Positions 35,899 to 46,316 of a DNA stretch of 64,000 nucleotides are shown piece by piece. The notes below the pieces were generated by a model. It was not told the origin of the DNA and made no database searches. It worked only from the letters and a program-made list of their open reading frames with translations. Every line of letters starts with the position of its first letter. The first letter of the stretch is position 1. The stretch lies in NCBI RefSeq assembly GCF_025399195.1, contig NW_026252096.1:186001-250000 (forward strand). The letters are read 5' to 3'. This DNA is from Umbelopsis ramanniana AG (taxonomy: Eukaryota > Mucoromycota > Umbelopsidomycetes > Umbelopsidales > Umbelopsidaceae). The translations under genes and the position numbers were made by a program.

Positions 35899-37200
35899 AG
35901 TCGTTAAAAAAGTTTATTTTGAAAGTTGTTAGTTTTTGGGTTACCTGGCCATCCTAGCTGCGCAAAAAGTTGGGCTTTTTTATATTCTTTGGAAATTTGC
36001 TGCGGTCAGCACAATGGAAACCCAAGAAGTATGATTTCTTTCCCAGCACTTTTGATGGCGAAACCTTAATGACTCAGCAATGCATATTGTTAAAAGACAC
36101 ATACAACACACTATTCAGAGTGACAGCTGACAGTATAGAAAAACTTCACTTGATGTAGTTTTGTTCTCTGTCACTCACCACTTCTCTAAAACGAAAAAAG
36201 TATAAACTTACGTTTCATATAAAATGGGCTGCGTACCTGACAAGAAAAAAATAATTTTTTTTGGTCTCCATAAGGCAATTCTTGCCAAAACCTCTCCAGT
36301 ATAATATGGCAGATATACTAAAAAACTTTGAGTAACCGCGTTTTCGACAACAGATTGACTCACTATGTGACTTTTTGTTGGCAGTTGGAACCCAATAGCA
36401 CTGCGAAATTGTACAAAATTGTTGATACCGCAGACTGAGCTTTTACTCTGAGAGAAACGGGAACGAAAACCTGAGTCGTTCTGCTCAAACACACCTACAA
36501 ACCTGCCATCCTTTACTTCGACATTAAACCTTTCTTTCTCTCACCGATAAATCTGAGAAGTCTATCAAGTAAGGTACATTAAGATAGTCATAGACATTGC
36601 CAAAGTGTACTCTCCATGCTTGATAGATCCGAGCAACGCTTTGGCAGCCTCTGCATATGGCACCACAATATCATTCACTGAAACGCCCATGTTAAACGCA
36701 CTGAGGGACCATCCCGCAAATAAAAGCAGTATGTTTGGCCAGCCGGTAGTGCTTAGTGGTTTTGATAGGCAGGACAAACTGAGAACATTTTTCCATAAGG
36801 AAATCGAGTGATGACATAGAACGCAATGCCAAGTTTGGGGCTCATGAAAGAGCACTGCCTTGATTTTTTTTATATGATGAAATATGTAGTGGCTATGGAT
36901 ACAACTATCAAAAGTAAAAAAAGTAATATTATACTTCTTTTGCCGATGAATCGGCCTTTGTTCAGTCAATATTACCGTAAGCATTAAAATGTTAGTTGTC
37001 CGACATATTGTCAGAGCATCACAGTTTAAAATGAAGTAGCAGCACCCCCACAGTCAGTAAGCCTTATTGTTCTTGTCGGCGGATGAATGTTCAACGCGAT
37101 TTTGAACCCCGCATAAGGCGTCGTGGGAAACTTGTGCAGCAGATAAACAGCGTGGCAAAATATGACATTACGCTGTCATTCCCTTTTCCGCTTTTCAAAC
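35899..37200. other. Intergenic, 1.3 kb, with weak ORFs on both strands
   Basis: Promoters of the unknown gene (minus) and the hydroxylase (plus). Minus-strand frames at 36208-36492 and 36565-36984 and a plus-strand frame at about 36575-36811 (reads AYGTTISFTETPMLNALRDH, then KSSMFGQPVVLSGFDRQDKL) are open for 70-140 codons without known domains. The plus-strand one has the better coding character and could be a gene remnant. Confidence 0.35.
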
Positions 37201-38913
37201 ATGTCGCCAGCTTCAAACGCTCTCAAATGTAACTTACACTTTTCCATCACCGATGAGATCGGAAAGTTGGAGTCCTGCTTAGCTGCTATCAAGAGCATGA
37301 ATGTTTCGTTGACTAGAATCGAAAGGTGAGCTTTAAATCCTATCTCAGTTGACACAAAAGCATATTGATTGATAAGCTTTTCACATTTGACAAAAAGTCG
37401 TCCAAGCAAGACCGCCGACTGGGATTACGACTTCTTCATTGAATTTCAGGCTGAAAATCAATCTCAAGTAGTTCAGGTTGTTGAAGGCTTGAAGAAGCAT
37501 ACTACGCAAGTCAGAGTTATTGGATCTGGCACTGCCGTGCAAGGAGGTATGTCACTGTCATGCGGATAGTATTCCCCCTTTTAATTTGCTATATGCCCTT
37601 ATTCATTATATCACACTGTTTTTGTAGAAACAAGTGTACCATGGTTCCCCCGGAAGATGTCAGACTTGGACAGTTTTGCCGAAAAAGTCTTGGAGATGGG
37701 AGAAGACTTGAGTAAGTATAGAAACACGATGAATGATAACGAACTATGCAACTTACGGTTTCTGTCTAAATTAGGTGCTGATCACCCTGGAGCAAATGAC
37801 CCTGTTTACCGCAAACGTCGCACTGAAATTGTTCAAATTGCAAAGACTTATCGTACCGGCCAACCTATTCCTCATGTTGAGTACACTCAACAAGAAGTCG
37901 AAACATGGGGAGCTGTTTTCCGCAAACTGACCTCCATGTTTCCTGATCATGCCTGCCGCGAACATCAATATGTCTTTCCTTTACTGATTCAAAACTGTGG
38001 TTACAACGATAAACAAATTCCTCAATTGGAACAAGTATCAAACTTTTTGAAGGACTGCACTGGTTTTACATTGCGACCAGTCATGGGGTTGCTGACAAGC
38101 AGAGACTTTTTGAACGGCCTTGCTTTTCGAGTCTTCCACTCTACGCAATATGTACGACACCACTCACATCCCTTATACACCCCAGAACCAGACGTTTGTC
38201 ACGAGTTATTGGGTCACGTTCCTTTGGTAAGACAGGACAAAAATTTACTCCAAGCTGCCAAATTACCAAAATGCTAACATCGGTACCTTATAGTTTGCCA
38301 ACCCAGATTTTGCCGCCTTCTCACAAGAAATTGGTCTGGCGTCGCTTGGCGCAACGGATGCAGATTTGGAAAAACTGGCTACAATTTATTGGTTCACAGT
38401 CGAGTTCGGTGTATGCAGAGAAGGTGAAAAGGTTCGAGCTTACGGTGCTGGTCTCCTGAGTTCGTTTGGAGAACTGGAATATGCCCTCACCGACAAACCG
38501 GAAAAACGACCATTTGATCCACAGGTGACAGCCGTTCAGAAATATCCTATCACGCAGTATCAGCCGGTATGCAAATACATTTTCCTCATGATAACAAATC
38601 TGCAGACAGACTAATTCTGAAACATCATGATAGGTTTACTTTGTGGCAGAGTCATTCAAGGATGCGCAGGAGAAGATCCGAGCGTTTGCAAACCAAATGG
38701 AGCGCCCGTTCACTGTGAAATACGACCCTTATACTCAGAGTATCGAAGTTCTTGATAGCAAAGTAATGTATCATTTCGTTGGGTCGATTCGCATCATGCA
38801 CTTCTAGAAGCTAATCATTTTCAAAAACCCTATAGGAGAAGGTCGTCAAGTATGCTCAAAACATTCGTGATGATATGCGTAATTTAACAATGGCATTGGA
38901 AAAATTGATGTAG
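37201..38913 (+). CDS. PAH: Phenylalanine-4-hydroxylase (pterin-dependent)
   Basis: Seven exons: 37201-37325, 37398-37546, 37628-37711, 37775-38226, 38294-38566, 38634-38762 and 38836-38913, 429 residues. An ACT-type regulatory region ([30 protein letters not shown]) precedes the catalytic domain [15 protein letters not shown] ... [34 protein letters not shown]. The iron ligands are the two His of [15 protein letters not shown] and the Glu of [11 protein letters not shown]. The C-terminal part [20 protein letters not shown] and a tetramerisation helix follow. It converts phenylalanine to tyrosine with tetrahydrobiopterin. The enzyme is missing from most Dikarya but known in Mortierella, so it supports a zygomycete-grade host. 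Tryptophan/tyrosine hydroxylase is less likely since fungi lack them. Confidence 0.96.
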
Positions 38914-39057
38914 CGACAGATGTATCCTATGTTATCTCAATGTACAGATTCAGAATATGTTCCTCCCAATACATTCTTTTCTTATATACAAAATTTGATA
39001 TCTACGTATGATGGTACACGATTGGATAGGATGAAGAGGTTTCATTACAAAGTCCTT

Positions 39058-42000
39058 TCAGTCCATTCTGGAGTAGGGTGTGGGAGTTCGCATGCTGCCA
39101 AAATGGGCAGGAGACGGTGTTCTCCATCGTTCTGGGGGAGTCATCTCGTAGCCGTCTGGAGCAGGAGACGATCTTTGGCCTCCAACAGGAGAAGGTGAAG
39201 GCGCTGGTGCGGGGCCATTGTATGCAGATGGATCTACCCAATTATTGTACTGATGATGTGCTGGAGGAGGAGGAGGAGGCGACGGTGATGCGTACTGGCC
39301 ATAAGGGACGCCTGGTGGAGGAGGCGGTGGGACATACATCGGTTGCGGCGTAGTTACGATGTAGGCAGCGGAACGGCCTTGTATGCGTCGACGTCTGCAG
39401 CATGATAAAAGGCAGCAAAGAAGTAGTATACCTACTACACATACAACTGGGATGAAAATGCTAAGATGTGTTTGTATCCAATTTAATGCGTTGGATCCTA
39501 CGGTGCATAGAAAGAGTTTAGTAAAATGATCTATTGCTCAAAATTCCATGTGGTCGTCGTCCACTTACCGAAGTTCGCAGTGGAGCATGTACCGTTCGAA
39601 CAAGCACCTCCAACCCCACATGGAGTACCGTCTATAAAATTGCCAGTAAAAAGTAGACAAGAGCCCAAGCCGCCAGAAGGACTTGCGCACGATAACTGGC
39701 AGTCGCCGCTATCAAGTGAGCATGCTCCGGATACATTCATGGTGGTGCCTCCACGCTGTTGACACTGCAAATCTCTTGAAGTACATTGACCGGACGCACA
39801 CTGTAAGTTGGTACCGCAAGATGAGCCGTCTGATACATGAGCATCTGTTGGACAGCTTGATGAGTTTCCAGTACAATACTCTGCTATATCACAGTTAGAC
39901 ACCGATGGTCTGCACTGATATGTCGATGGACGAAGCTGGCACTGATTACAGCACATGTCGTTGTAGTCACTATTTAATTATGTTAGATACACGAACACTG
40001 CTTATGATTCCATACACAATCGGCAAGACACTTACTCGCAAACAGCACCAGCTTTGTATTTACAGGTAGCGGCGTCACAGCAGGCGGTATCATTGCCAGC
40101 CGTATCACATTGTTCTCCTGTCTCGACAATGCCATTTCCGCACATATTTGTCGTTTCCACATTTCTGCTTCCAGGTTCTATTACAACAATTTTTTTAGTA
40201 TTTTCTCATTGATGTTCGCCTGAGAAGTAAAATACCTTGAAGACATGAGCCTAGCTCGGGGAAGTTGGTACAGATGGTTGTGATGGAGCATGGACTGAAG
40301 TCATTTGTCGATACATTGGAAGTAGGGTTCATAATGTACGTGCCACCAGCGTCGCATTGGGTCGAGCTGAGAGGACAACAGGCACAGCTACTACCGGAAC
40401 ACGGACAAGTACTCGATGTACAATCATGAATGGCGCCAAAACCATGTCCAATTTCATGTGCTACGACTTTCCATTCGTCGCGAACTGATTCTAATGTTAG
40501 CATTCACATAGCTCCATATCGACACAAGAGCGAAATGCAACTTACTGATGGAGGAAACACCAGTTCCAGAAACATATTGCGTTGTACCGCTCTGGGCTTG
40601 CTGAGTCGCTTTATACTGGCAAAGTTGCTGGAGCCAAGCAATACCCACCTGCGTACCAGTGCTTTACAATGAAAAATAGCAGTTCAGTAAATGAATTGGC
40701 CATAGCATGCTGGACAGATCTTGGAAATTTACATACTTGCACTGGGTCATTAAATGCCATAATCCGGCACCGTCGTTACCAAGAGAGCCTCGCCACTCTG
40801 AAAAATCACTCAAACGATCACTGATGGTATATGTACTAGAACACGCTGTGTTCCAGGCTGTATTTTTGGCAGGCGTTGTGGGACATGCCGTATCCATGAC
40901 AGTGATATTGATCAAGCCAAGTGAGACGTTGAAACTACGCTCATAGACAGCCGACGCTTGATTCCAATCACTGATGATCTGTGTTCGGACGGCAGATGTT
41001 GACTTGTAGTAGGAAGCATACGTACAATCCGCAGCTGATGGGGAGCAAATCAGAAATGTGGATATAACGATGTCAAAAGAGTAATTATGGCTTACCAGCA
41101 CCCATGTAGTTGACTAAGGTTCAATTCGTGCGTAAAAGAGTACCAAAGTTAGTAACTAACAACCATTTTACCATGATCCTGACCGTAACTGAACCGAAAG
41201 ACTCACTTTTCCGTTGTGTAGGACAGCCGGTAGCTCTTTTCACAAAGGGATTGGAATGCTTTGAGTGTGACATGTCACCAGTCAGATCTAATCCAATGCC
41301 CGGAAAATTATCAAGGTATCCACTCGAAGAAAATTTGGAAACTCCTGCAAAATCGTTCCATCCAGAGAGCTGATTGTGGTCTCGTGGTGTCAGAGATCGC
41401 CTAAAATGGTTGGAAAAGCTACTTTTACGCTGGTTGAATAATAAGGTATCCATTCCGCACTCCAGTTGAGATGAACCGGAGGGTTCATTCAAGTCATCCA
41501 CATCTTCTGTGTCTGAGTCACGATAAATGACCATTCTAGATAGATCGTCGGTTCCATTTGGTTCAATAAAATCTACATCATCTGAGCGTTTGGTCATTTT
41601 GTACGTAGATGACAGTTTAACATGATGGATGTCGCCATTGACTGAGAAAGAGCCTTCAAAGATGGGATCGGAGCTCAGATGTCTTAATTAAAGGAGCAAT
41701 TCAAGTGTCAAAACGTGAATCAATCAAGGAGATAGAGAAGAGAAAAGTCAGCATACCCAAGGTCATGTCGGACGACGATTCGTGCCCATCCAAGCACGCC
41801 TAAGCTGTTGTCCGTATCAAGCGAGTACCGATCCCGCCATACTCCGGTCTGTTCTTCGGTCCATCTAGCATCCGAATATGCGGTATCAACGACTACACCA
41901 CGGTAAATTCTGTAATCTTCGTGCTTCAAACTTTGTGAACCTGAACTTTCCAAGTGGAAAACGGCATTGGGATGGAATAAATCCAAGTTGGGTATCATAT

Positions 42001-42321
42001 GCAGATTGAAAGTAGTGCCAAACGCAGAAAATTGGAGTCGTATAGAGTCGTCATGTCGTAATTCATGAATTTTAGCGCTACGATGTGGATTGGGAGTTGT
42101 GTCTCGTTTATAAAAATCCCTTGGCACAATCTGAAGGGATTTTGGCTGGAGCGATTCCAGTACTAGCAATCGCTTATTATTGATGCTGTGAGCTGTGCAA
42201 ATTCAGGAACTCAGCAGTTAGGCTTAATGTTGGCACAACGGTCTATTCTAGCATTTATAACTGTACCTTCACATAGACAGCACAGCGTTGCCACGAGGAC
42301 AACAATGTAATGAAAGTGCAT
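39058..42321 (-). CDS. Transmembrane ADAM-type metalloprotease
   Basis: Ten exons: 42267-42321, 41757-42192, 41207-41682, 41096-41113, 40737-41034, 40546-40661, 40236-40484, 40036-40177, 39569-39969 and 39058-39497, 876 residues. Order: signal peptide (MHFHYIVVLVATLCCLCEG), prodomain, a reprolysin-like protease with zinc motif HEIGHGFGAIHDC (HExxHxxxxxHD) and a Met-turn YIMNPTS, a disintegrin-like domain (CGNGIVETGEQCD ... DMCCNQCQL), a Cys-rich region, a membrane span (LSIFIPVVCVVGILLLCCLL) followed by CCRRRRIQ, and a Pro-rich cytoplasmic tail with PPPPPPG runs. Fungal ADAMs (ADM-A/B of Aspergillus) are the match; fission yeast Mde10 acts in spore wall. One exon is 18 bases. It is tail to tail with the hydroxylase, 144 bases apart. 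Confidence 0.95.
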
Positions 42322-43698
42322 CAAGGGCTGAAAAGGAGAGCTTTGTGCTTTTCGTAGTTTAGAAATAAAAAATTCAATCAGACACTTCGTGGAATTCCTT
42401 GCAGCTTCTGCCATTCCAAACACCGCATCGGCCGAAATAAGCCCTTCGTTTGCCAAGTCTGACAACAAACAAGCTTTAAATAACCACTCAGATTCCATCA
42501 CCTTTTCTTTCCCTTCTTTGTTTCATTTTGTGGCCTTTCCATATACCAATGCAATAAATTGCTGAGTCACTTGTGATTCCAAGATAACGGTTCGGTGAAC
42601 TTAAATCAAAGCCGCGATGGTGAACTGATATCAAAAATGAGGCAACCTGAGCCACGTTGCCACAATTCCCTTACCTGAAAAGTGGCAGTCGCTTCGCTCG
42701 GCTAAGCGAGAGCAAGCTAAGCCATCAGAGAGCTCTGCATCGCAATAAGCTATAAGAGTCAACACCCTTCTTAGTTACATTCAGTGGAAGCTACCGTTAG
42801 CCTGTGAACTAAAGCACTACATGCAATTAATGTCGGCTAACGGCACATTTCGATGAGAGTCCCCTTTCGCATAACAAGAATGTGATATGGCTTTCGAATT
42901 GAATTCGTGCATAACCGGCATGTAGAGCAAATAGCGAAAAATCGCAGTATGAACCCCAAAAAAAACCCCCCCAGGACATTGATAATTGCGACTTTAGCGT
43001 TTATCTTTTCTGTGTTTAGGTTTAATGTTTATTAACAAGCTGTTCCAATAACCCTCACCGAAATATCGCATTAGAGATGAAAAAATAAAAAGCGGTGATG
43101 TTGCTTCGTTATTCTCCTGCGTAACAACCACTGAATCCGCACAGTTAGACGAGGATAGAGTAAGCATACCGCGGAGACAGCTCGACATCGGCAAAACGGT
43201 GGCATTGCTTATGAGTTCATTATGTGAGCCATATCCATAGCATTGGGAAGTAGACAAAACAAGCTAAGCAATATTGTCCATTTTTGGGGCGATTTCACCT
43301 AGCATTTAATACTGTGCACAAAGATTTACCCGCCATACATCGCCAAATGCCTGTTCACCCACTGCAGTTGACGGTATCCAAATATAACATATAAGCCCAT
43401 TAATAACAGTAACGGCTCCCTATTTTTTCCGTAGCCTTCTCCGTCTACCATTCATTCACATGCATTACAATCGTTCTATGTCCCTTGGGAACAAGTACGG
43501 TAGAACTGCAACTTTAATATCGGTGTGAATTGGACACAATGAGTATCAACTAGTCCTAAAAGACAAACTTGCATTTTTTAATTATGTTATCCAATCACAC
43601 ACCAAAGGACTGGATCAAGACAAGAAATTTGCCTATAAGAACAAATGCGAAAGACATCGTCGATGGCCAAATTACCCACCTGGAATCAACCGGCAAAT
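42322..43698. other. Divergent intergenic region, ADAM / alpha-galactosidase
   Basis: About 1.4 kb. A minus-strand open frame at 42994-43257 (87 codons, two or three Cys, reads STSQCYGYGSHNELISNATV) could be a piece of a small secreted protein but no signal peptide exon was found. A TATAAG element at 43634-43639 sits 65 bases before the chosen galactosidase start. Otherwise nothing recognised. Confidence 0.45.
43634..43639 (+). promoter_or_regulatory. TATA-like element of alpha-galactosidase
   Basis: TATAAG in context GCCTATAAGAAC. The in-frame ATG at 43645 is only 6 bases further on and 43663 is 24 bases on, so transcripts starting 25-40 bases downstream would make 43663 marginal and 43699 the most likely start. 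Confidence 0.45.
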
Positions 43699-45250
43699 AT
43701 GTTCTATAGCGCTCAAGTACTGACCATCCTTGGTCTTTCTGTGGTTCAAGTAATGGGTATAATTGACCCTAGTCTTGCCAAGACACCAGTAAGCCGCTTT
43801 GTGATTCATTTTGAATTATGATTTTACAACAAGTAATATTCACAATTATGGACTTACCTTTACTGTTATCCCTTGTTGTAGCAAATGGGATGGAACTCTT
43901 GGAACAAATATCAATGCAACGTCAATGAGACAGTCATTGTGAACACCGCCAATGCTATGGTTTCAAGCGGCCTTAAGGACCTCGGGTACCAATACATCAA
44001 CATTGACGACTGCTGGGCATTGCATCAACGTGATAACTCTACTCAGAGGATTATCCCAGACCCCGAAAAATTTCCAAATGGTATCAAGGGTGTTGCTGAC
44101 AAAGTGCACGCACTTGGTCTCAAGTTAGGAATTTATTCTGATGCAGGTACCAACACATGTGCTGGCTATCCTGGGTCTTACGGATATGAACAAATCGACG
44201 CACAGGCCTTTTCAGATTGGGGAGTAGACTATCTGAAGGTAATTCAAAGTTTCCAAGACTAAATTCAATACTATGAGCCATACATATTTATGAATAACTG
44301 TTTCAATCAAGTATGACAACTGTAACAACCTTGGATTGGCCGGAAATGCTAGTATTTCAAGCAAACGGTACAAGCGAATGGGGTATGGCTATATAGTACG
44401 ATATGCATCTCCTTTAGGGAAATTTTTTTGACTCTAATTTATTGCAGAGATGCACTTAAGAACGTCAGTAGACCCATCTTCTTCTCCTTATGTAGCTGGG
44501 GCCAGGTAGGCGATAATTCACGAAATGATGGCTTTGATTGTGGTTATCTGACCTTGAACTTTGCACATTAGGATGATGTATGGGATTGGGGTAGAGTAAG
44601 TGCTCGTTATTGAGAGGGTTATGTTTTCGATGTTGATATACTCATGATGATGTTTCTAGTCTGTCGGTGGTCAATCATGGCGTATGTCAGGCGACATCTC
44701 CGACCACTGGTCCAGTGTTGTGTCAATCATCGGCCAAGAAGTTCCTATTGCCAACATTTCCGCCCCTGGTGGATGGAACGATATGGATATGTTGGAAGTC
44801 GGTGTGTATGATCAAATGACCATCACAGAGTACACCAGCCACTTTTCTATTTGGGCAGCCATGAAGAGCCCAATGATTCTCGGTAACGATATCACCAACA
44901 TGACAAGTGATATCAAAAATATTATTACAAACAAAGAGGTCATTGCCGTCAGTCAAGACTTGTTAGGAGAATCTGTGAAACAAAGATGGGTCAAGGGGGA
45001 TACACAATTATTTGCAGGACCTTTGTCTGGTCAAACATATGTAGCTCTTTTCTTGAACGAGGGTAACTCGACGGTCACGATGACCGGCACTTGGTCTGAT
45101 ATCTTCAACAACAAGCATGCAAACAAGCAAAAGCCTATTGCTGTACGAGATCTCTGGACACATACGGACTTGGGTAAATTTAGGGGCAGTGTTAGCGTTA
45201 GTGTTGAGGCACACGGTGTTCGCATGTTGCGATTTAGTCAACAAGCCTAA
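43699..45250 (+). CDS. Secreted alpha-galactosidase, GH27
   Basis: Six exons: 43699-43788, 43882-44238, 44312-44382, 44448-44505, 44572-44595 and 44660-45250, 396 residues. N-terminal hydrophobic signal [20 protein letters not shown], then the GH27 opening [14 protein letters not shown] and [14 protein letters not shown]. The nucleophile is the Asp of KYDNCNNLG and the acid/base is the Asp of [26 protein letters not shown] and a C-terminal beta-sandwich follow. It releases terminal alpha-galactose from galacto-oligosaccharides and galactomannan. Several NxT/NxS sites fit secretion. Earlier in-frame ATGs (43645, 43663) would add a polar tail before the signal. One exon is 24 bases (DDVWDWGR). 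Confidence 0.96.
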
Positions 45251-46316
45251 CTTGAATCTAAATAAACCAATGACTTCCTCACACGCACTTCGTGCAATGG
45301 TAGTACTCCATGTGTGTACGTGTGACATTGCGTGCCCCATCGCCAGCCCCTTCAAAGTCTTTTGTACTTCCAATTTTCAATGTATCCGAAGCATCCACTG
45401 CAAAAAAAAAAAAAAAGTATCCGAAGTATCCATTCCATTGAATTATTGCTACAGATGCTGTATAAACATATTTGGTGATGAGAATTATGCTATCATATAT
45501 CCTGCCACTCCCGTAAAAACAAAAAAAAGGCTGATTTTTATGCGTGTCATCCATTAACCTGCGTTTTGAACCATTTAAGTACACTCTCTGCAAGGAATCG
45601 GTCTGAAACATACATGAGACGTATAAAAAAAAATAAAAAAAAATAAGCGGGCTGTCGACTATCCGCTGTCGATGACAAATTAGAAGAAAAATCAACCTGG
45701 ACTCTTACTGTGCCAAATTATAGATATATAAGCGATTGTTTGTTTACACCGGTTACTCTCATGAAGCACAAGTTGGCTCTTCTGTATAAACTAGCCAAAT
45801 AAACCTCGTGATGAATATACGTCTCGACAGCGTGTTGTGGCAAAACAAGCAAAAGCGCCTTAAGATTTTGCTACATGCATTTTGAATAAGCTCATTCTTC
45901 TAACTAACAATTTGTTGGTATGAACGGCAGGCAGTATGTATAACAGATTTGAGTGAACTGCGTGTATAGAGGAAACCGCAGAGAGGGGACACAACCATCA
46001 TACCAAACGGAGGAAAGGGGATACAAATCAACCGAACGATTCTGAATAATTCAAAGTGATGTGATAGCAGTTGATTACTGAAAAGGCGGACGATCAAATG
46101 ATCACGCAATTGATGTCGACCACTTGCGCCATCGCATCTTTGGCTCGCTGAATAGTGAATCGGCCAATCAAGTACCGTACACGGTATTTAACGGCCCGAC
46201 CCTCACTAAGCCAGTCCACCAGATTTGGCAGATATATATTGAAACCTTTCATCTTATTGGGCTTTTTTAGTTCAACCTCTTTTACCACTCTCCTATACCT
46301 CTGGAAAGCCCAAAAA
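45251..46316. other. Intergenic region
   Basis: About 1.1 kb between the galactosidase end and the sulfate transporter start. Contains an A15 tract bracketed by a 16-bp direct repeat (45382-45432). No coding signal; several A-rich tracts (45633-45650). Confidence 0.5.
45382..45432 (+). repeat. A15 tract between near-perfect 16-bp direct repeats
   Basis: GTATCCGAAGCATCCA (45382-45397), then CTGC and fifteen A (45402-45416), then GTATCCGAAGTATCCA (45417-45432), one mismatch in 16. This is the form left by target-primed insertion of a short poly(A)-ended sequence with a target-site duplication, or by replication slippage. Confidence 0.75.

Noticed and set aside
35990-36300. Weak inverted similarity (plus strand about 35998-36045 versus minus strand about 36240-36290), considered as MITE ends
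   Set aside because: Matches are mostly A/T runs, arms are not terminal and no target duplication is visible.
36565-36984. Minus-strand frame of 139 codons considered as a membrane protein
   Set aside because: No clear domain, odd composition and overlap with a plus-strand frame of better character; only noted as a weak finding.
42690-42725. Short hairpin near CTCGGCTAAGCGAG considered as a tRNA or terminator
   Set aside because: Stem is only about 4 bp, with no cloverleaf and no TTCGA loop.
43645-43663. Upstream in-frame start codons for alpha-galactosidase
   Set aside because: They lie too close to the TATAAG element and would put a polar tail before the signal peptide; 43699 is preferred but not certain.
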